Shown: in pieces, positions 61,001-64,000 of the stretch
Layout: each line of letters opens with the position of its first letter
Numbering within the stretch: the stretch's first letter is position 1
DNA from: CAZJYI01 sp964550025
GTDB lineage: Bacteria; Verrucomicrobiota; Kiritimatiellia; UBA8416; CAYOBW01
Direction of reading: 5' to 3'
DNA length: 64,000 bases
Assembly: GCA_964550025.1 (NCBI GenBank)
Contig: CAZJYI010000041.1
Location: 1 to 64,000, forward strand
The notes under the pieces: model-generated
Seen by the model: the letters and a program-made list of their open reading frames with translations, nothing else
Database searches by the model: none
Told to the model about the DNA's origin: nothing
Position numbers and translations under genes: made by a program

Positions 61001-62795
61001 CCACGTCCCACATCTCCGCCACGTCGCCCGCCACCCAGGCGATGCCGGCGTTCGTCCCGACGCTCAGGGTTTCGGTGTGTCCCTCGTACTCGACGCTGGC
61101 GTCGCCCGAGCCCGAATAGCGGTATGCCCTGACGCCGCGGTATTCGACCGGGAAGTGATTCCCGTCGCCGACCACGAAATCCACCGGCTTCGTGTAGGTA
61201 GAACTAGCCAATTCGGTCGCGAACGTCTCGTCTTCGTACAGCCGCATGCTCCAGTTCCCGCCCGCCACGTTGTTGCGGACAGCCACGACCCACCAATTGC
61301 TGGAGTTCGCCACGGGTCCTCTGAACCGGTAGTAGGCTGGTTCATCGGCGGTATCCACCTCGACATCGCTGTTCAGCGAGGTGGGCACCACGTGTCCGGC
61401 GTTGCCCACACTGAAGCCGCTCTCGCCGCTGCCGAATACGCTGGCAGCCGCCTTCACCCAGTAGTAGTACTGGCCGCCCGGCCCCGGGTCGTAGTCGTAA
61501 TAGGTTGTGCCCGCCAGCCAGCCCGTCAGAGCCGTGGCGTCGACCGCGCTGTTGACGGTGTGGCGGTAGACTCTGTAGTGCGTCGCGCCACTCACGGCGT
61601 TCCACGTCAGCCGGATGCGGTCGGAGTAGGCGCCGTCCGTGGCCTGCACGTTTCCAGGCGCGCTCATCGTAGTGATGGTCACCTGCGGGGAGGCAAAGGA
61701 GTAGGTGTTGTTGCCTTCCGACGATTCCGCCACGACAGTCCCGTGGTCCACAAATATGCCTACATAGTACGTGCCGGATGGAATGGGCGGGTAGATGCTG
61801 CGCACGTCCACGTTGATATTCTCGGAACTGAACCCCCCCGAGCCCAGCGCCGGGACGGCGTCGGTGCCGATCAGGTAGTCGGCGGTGCTGATGGTCGAGT
61901 TCGGCGAGAGGTAGTAGCCGAGAACCGAGGCGTCCGCCGTACCTGCCCCGGCCGCGTTTCGGACACGCACGCTGACGCCCACGGTCGTCCCGGCAACCGA
62001 GTGATTCGGGTTCTCGTAGGTGAGATCGGGCGGCGGGTAGTCCCACACGTCGTGCGCAAGCATGTCGACCTCGAGAGCCGACGGCGACCGCCGCACGCCC
62101 GCGTTGATGCTCGTGTTCATCAGGTGATTGGGATGAGAGAACGAGGAGAGATGGGTCCCGGCGCCCGAGGAGACCAGGGTGGCCGTGGGCGTGCCGCCGT
62201 CGTTGTAGGTGCGGCCGCCGCCGGCCTTTGGGGTGACGTTGCGCTCGAAGCGTTCGTAGTACACCGTGAAACCGAGTGCATGGCAGATCTCGTGGGTCAT
62301 CACCGAGTAGTAGTCGACCTGGCCGCCCGGCGGCGCGTCCAGCCCGACGTGCCACGTAATCACGGCGTTGTTGTTCATCTCGATGTCGGAGCTGATTGGC
62401 CGCCCATCGGCATCCTCGGTGAAGTTGAAAGACCGCCCCAGAGTCGTGAGCTCCTGGCCGCCGTCCGCCTTCGGAATCCAGCCTTTCGCGTCCTCGACCT
62501 TCTGCCCGCTGTTAGGCGGCGGGATGGCGCCCAGATTCGCGTTGTCGAACGTGAGATGCACCTGGTGCGACGTCTCGGGCAGAAGCGCCTCCCACTCGTC
62601 GATAGCGTGCTGAGTGACCGCACGTTCCTCGGTCGACAGATTGCCCCAGTCGTCCACAACGATGTCGACCGCCGGCGCCGACACGCCGGTGAGACAGACC
62701 CACGCGGCCACGATGACGCCCAGCGCCGCCCGCCGCCAACGAAACCCCAAACGACCGCACCCAGCCCGAGAACCGATATGACACAATGAGCTCAT
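58014..62795 (-). CDS. Very large secreted metalloprotease-like / CARDB / beta-repeat protein
   Basis: 1593 aa, start fixed by GGAGG at 5 bases. A signal region (ALGVIVAAWVCLTGVSAPA) precedes a zinc-peptidase-like domain with HEICHALGF (His168, Glu169, His172) and HLMNTSINAGVRR resembling a Met-turn, but lacking the third His of HExxHxxGxxH. A CARDB domain (~262-370; SVRVRNAAGAGTADAS) and a fibronectin-like segment (NVQATDGAYSDRIRLTWNAV) follow. Then come pre-peptidase C-terminal-like parts (~480-690) and many ~80-residue beta repeats (~700-1400) with GTDRVTFVG, SRIIFDGTGNQHV and FFDVLVDK-type phrases, suggesting a parallel beta-helix. It ends with the shared IYYRAILQ module. Probably an exported surface protease-adhesin. 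Confidence 0.8.
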   Translation of the reverse strand: MSSLCHIGSRAGCGRLGFRWRRAALGVIVAAWVCLTGVSAPAVDIVVDDWGNLSTEERAVTQHAIDEWEALLPETSHQVHLTFDNANLGAIPPPNSGQKVEDAKGWIPKADGGQELTTLGRSFNFTEDADGRPISSDIEMNNNAVITWHVGLDAPPGGQVDYYSVMTHEICHALGFTVYYERFERNVTPKAGGGRTYNDGGTPTATLVSSGAGTHLSSFSHPNHLMNTSINAGVRRSPSALEVDMLAHDVWDYPPPDLTYENPNHSVAGTTVGVSVRVRNAAGAGTADASVLGYYLSPNSTISTADYLIGTDAVPALGSGGFSSENINVDVRSIYPPIPSGTYYVGIFVDHGTVVAESSEGNNTYSFASPQVTITTMSAPGNVQATDGAYSDRIRLTWNAVSGATHYRVYRHTVNSAVDATALTGWLAGTTYYDYDPGPGGQYYYWVKAAASVFGSGESGFSVGNAGHVVPTSLNSDVEVDTADEPAYYRFRGPVANSSNWWVVAVRNNVAGGNWSMRLYEDETFATELASSTYTKPVDFVVGDGNHFPVEYRGVRAYRYSGSGDASVEYEGHTETLSVGTNAGIAWVAGDVAEMWDVALTPGSYNIELRLNSGTADLDIGLFGSGRGVYVKNRESYLARSTAGGAAENESFTATVDLNDEYGLCVWANDESAANFDIVIDPLQAGLWEGDVSTDWHTAGNWNDNRVPSATVNVVIPPGTPHSPVIENATAYCRDMTIERGATLTLENQELHINDDLVCHGSFAMNRTLTHTYIADDVSWEAGSTLRQIGSARIHVGGNWFFQEGANIQPSSGYVQFDGSGTSLIRSYESGCGLFRVVCNKSGGGSVYVSRYSVDALRLDNVYIWQGRFESNSPYPVVIEGFLNNMGGNIACHDGSLEFAGNPGSVELKPNVGDFLNDLIIRSTAPITLGTNYTDTLVVNGDVIIQSGALAANGMDIDVGGSWSNGVGNAGFVEGTDRVTFVGAADADILTDESFHYLTVEKTSTSPEALELAAGKTARVGWWLEVRDGMLKMNSGSALDVRYDVRIDEGAGLNADAAGVNIYVEDDWMNENSGYSPTNGFTPGTSSRIIFDGTGNQHVRTGAAQEEFFDVLVDKSFGSVACEDGVLVKGDCVVSNGSWSFYQDHSNLTHYFEGDLTIGAGGSWDDQSAGSTVYFQGTRLKQTLTHVPAAGGFVNLVVNKPWSGRPRVPLPVQLGSDVHLAGEALVDSGILDVRGHTLECLGDLTVDEGGILRANNGSTVEIGVGQRLYVGPDGAVEFLGSVGSNSRLTRSGRSGFFDVYLDKNAQIGAEHTVFEYVSARGVYVTSLARIDPKYPFTRCTFGYGESGGCLLRVDNAERHRIVSARFPTTTPGRSYNVLKTVDQGELVFVNATGMFGGEMFDGDTHNRIHWRMGALAGVTISGPTFVTKGGSYLYRATVTGDDVITPITYRCTATDLAPCQHTHSAMQDMLDMGWDSGGQKVIQVTASNEVGTVTDARVISVGILSIDSIAARVPDGMNQANRLTLSGTSGDSDYAIEYCTNLIEGFWMPAPGGANVPGVDGTMNWSHIINPASQPGDPPTIYYRAILQEGGDW

Positions 62796-63010
62796 GACAT
62801 CCTCCCCACACGATTTGAAACCCGCGCAACCCTAACAGCTTCGTACCCCGAAAGAACCTCCCATGTCGGGCATTGTGACGCTTCTTTCCACCGATGTCAA
62901 TCGCTGCCTTGCGCATTGACGCCGGCACACCCCGTCCGTCACCATGAAGAGACCGGAGAGAACGACTGCGGGTGGGATATGCGGACAGTCAGACCAATTG
63001 CGGGGGGACA

Positions 63011-64000
63011 ATGACACGAATCGCTCTCGTCACGATGCCCTTTGCGTCCTCCGCGACGCCTTCCCTCGGCCTGACCCAGCTCAAGCACGTCCTCGATCGC
63101 CGTTTTGGGGATGAGGTCGAGACGACCGTCTGCTACGTCAACCACGATGCCGCGGCCTTCATCGACGACGTTCCCTTCTACAAGTATGCCGTCTCGAATC
63201 ACGGGTTCAGGACAGGCCTGGGGGACTGGTTCTTTCGTGCCGCGGCCTTCCCGGACGCCCCGGACAACGCCGAGGAGTATCTTGGCCTCTACCATCCCGG
63301 TGACGGGGACGTCGAAGGCAGTATCCGGCATGCCGTCGCAGAGAAGCGCCCACAGCTCGATCGCTTCCTGAGCGACGTGATCGAGAAACACGACCTGACC
63401 GCTTCCGCCATCGTCGGCCTCTCGTCGACCTTCTCTCAGACCACGGCGTCGCTGGCCCTCGCACGGAAACTCAAGGAGCGCAAGCCGGGCATCATCGTCG
63501 TAATGGGCGGTGCGGCCTGCACTCGCGAGCCGGGCCTGGAGCTCCTGCGGAACTGTGATTGCCTGGACTACGTTTTCTCCGGTCCCGCGCTTGTCAGCTT
63601 CCCGGAGTTCGTGCGTCATTGCCTCGCCGGCGACCGCTCCGCGTGCGACCGCATCGACGGCGTGTTCTCGCGCAACAATCAGTCCCAGTGGCAGCTTTCC
63701 GGCCGGGACGGAGCGGCGTCCCCACTGTCGTCCCTGGGCGCGGAGCTCGACGTCAACGAGAACCTGAAGCTCGACTACACGCCCTATCTTGATGCGCTCG
63801 AAGCGGCTTTTCCCGACGGTGAATGGGAGCACAGACTTCTCTTCGAGACCTCCCGCGGCTGCTGGTGGGGGGAGAAGGTGCGCTGCAGTTTCTGCGGGCT
63901 GAACGGCCCCGATATATGCTTCCGTGCCATGACACCCGAGAACGCTCTCGAACAGATTCGGTGGATGCTGAGCTATGCCCCCCGGTGCGACTTCTTCGCG
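63011..64000 (+). CDS. Radical SAM/cobalamin-type RiPP maturation enzyme (partial, runs off the window)
   Basis: The frame runs open to the right edge (330 codons without a stop). It opens MTRIALVTMPFASSATPSLGLTQLK and has a B12-binding-like N-terminus (GLSSTFSQTTASLALARKLK, IIVVMGGAACT). The radical SAM site is SRGCWWGEKVRCSFCGLNG (Cys284, Cys292, Cys295), the CX7CX2C pattern typical of the RiPP maturation radical SAM protein 1 family (rSAM/ocin group). These enzymes modify ribosomally made peptides, often at Cys, Asn or His side chains. G-rich sequence precedes the ATG. No precursor peptide is seen upstream, so the rest of the cluster is expected to the right. Confidence 0.9.
   Translation, partial: MTRIALVTMPFASSATPSLGLTQLKHVLDRRFGDEVETTVCYVNHDAAAFIDDVPFYKYAVSNHGFRTGLGDWFFRAAAFPDAPDNAEEYLGLYHPGDGDVEGSIRHAVAEKRPQLDRFLSDVIEKHDLTASAIVGLSSTFSQTTASLALARKLKERKPGIIVVMGGAACTREPGLELLRNCDCLDYVFSGPALVSFPEFVRHCLAGDRSACDRIDGVFSRNNQSQWQLSGRDGAASPLSSLGAELDVNENLKLDYTPYLDALEAAFPDGEWEHRLLFETSRGCWWGEKVRCSFCGLNGPDICFRAMTPENALEQIRWMLSYAPRCDFFA

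Noticed and set aside
62862..63112. Short frames before the radical SAM gene as RiPP precursor
   Set aside because: The frames (17 aa at 62862-62919 and ~56 aa from 62944) lack a leader/core pattern; the second overlaps the radical SAM gene. The precursor is more likely to be downstream.
1..64000. tRNA or rRNA genes
   Set aside because: No GGTTCGAATCC-type T-arm with matching acceptor stem or rRNA signature was found in the intergenic regions by eye; a tRNAscan run would settle it.

Overview
The window reads as chromosomal DNA from a GC-rich bacterium of the PVC type. Kiritimatiellota, Lentisphaerota or Planctomycetota are the best fits; this is inferred from gene content, and no rRNA marker is present. 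Pointers are large secreted proteins built from C-type-lectin-fold, LamG, Ig and CARDB modules, an ECF sigma / Ser-Thr kinase / FHA cassette, Lcl_C (DUF1566) paralogues, DUF1015, and many dispersed palindromic repeats between genes. A BadF/HgdB-type ATP-dependent reductase locus and a URO-D/MtaA-like protein suggest an anaerobic or microaerophilic lifestyle. Clear Shine-Dalgarno sequences (GGAGG or AAGGG) fix many starts.

Layout. 1-3377: a truncated secreted glycan-binding-like protein, a small lipoprotein and a URO-D-like protein. 3582-12952 (minus): a membrane HEAT-repeat protein, a secreted Ig-SUMF1 protein and two Lcl_C proteins. 13051-17164: a small zinc-ribbon protein, then a plus-strand signalling cassette (ECF sigma, unknown protein, zinc-ribbon/kinase/TPR, FHA). 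17397-20756: a giant arylsulfotransferase-Lcl_C protein. 21142-25258 (minus): an envelope-signalling operon (two small exported proteins, FecR, OmpA lipoprotein, CHASE2-HD-GYP). 25376-33173 (minus): an operon encoding a FAD-oxidoreductase/DUF2229 fusion, its HgdB-like partner, a BadF-type activase, a degenerate M1 peptidase and a DUF433/DUF5615 pair. 33678-38410 (minus): an S1-domain protein, a CinA-like protein, LamG and C-type lectin proteins. 38761-45511: RecD2, dCMP deaminase, isochorismatase-like hydrolase, an orphan CopG-type antitoxin, RdgC and a phosphomutase-like enzyme. 45480-49952: a hybrid histidine kinase, a DUF6600-like proline-rich protein, and a second ECF sigma with a putative anti-sigma and a secreted protein. 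50129-57755: GT9 transferase, UvrC, HtrA, DUF1015, HAD hydrolase and VapBC. 58014-62795: a 1593-aa secreted metalloprotease-like protein. 63011-end: the start of a cobalamin-type radical SAM enzyme of RiPP maturation, so a peptide natural-product cluster probably continues beyond the window.

The two most promising systems are the FAD-oxidoreductase/double-cubane-type reductase operon at 28-33 kb and the RiPP locus at the right edge. A third theme is the secreted lectin-fold repertoire around the ECF/kinase/FHA cassette. The intergenic DNA is unusually rich in several distinct families of short inverted repeats, some of which supply the last codons of genes.
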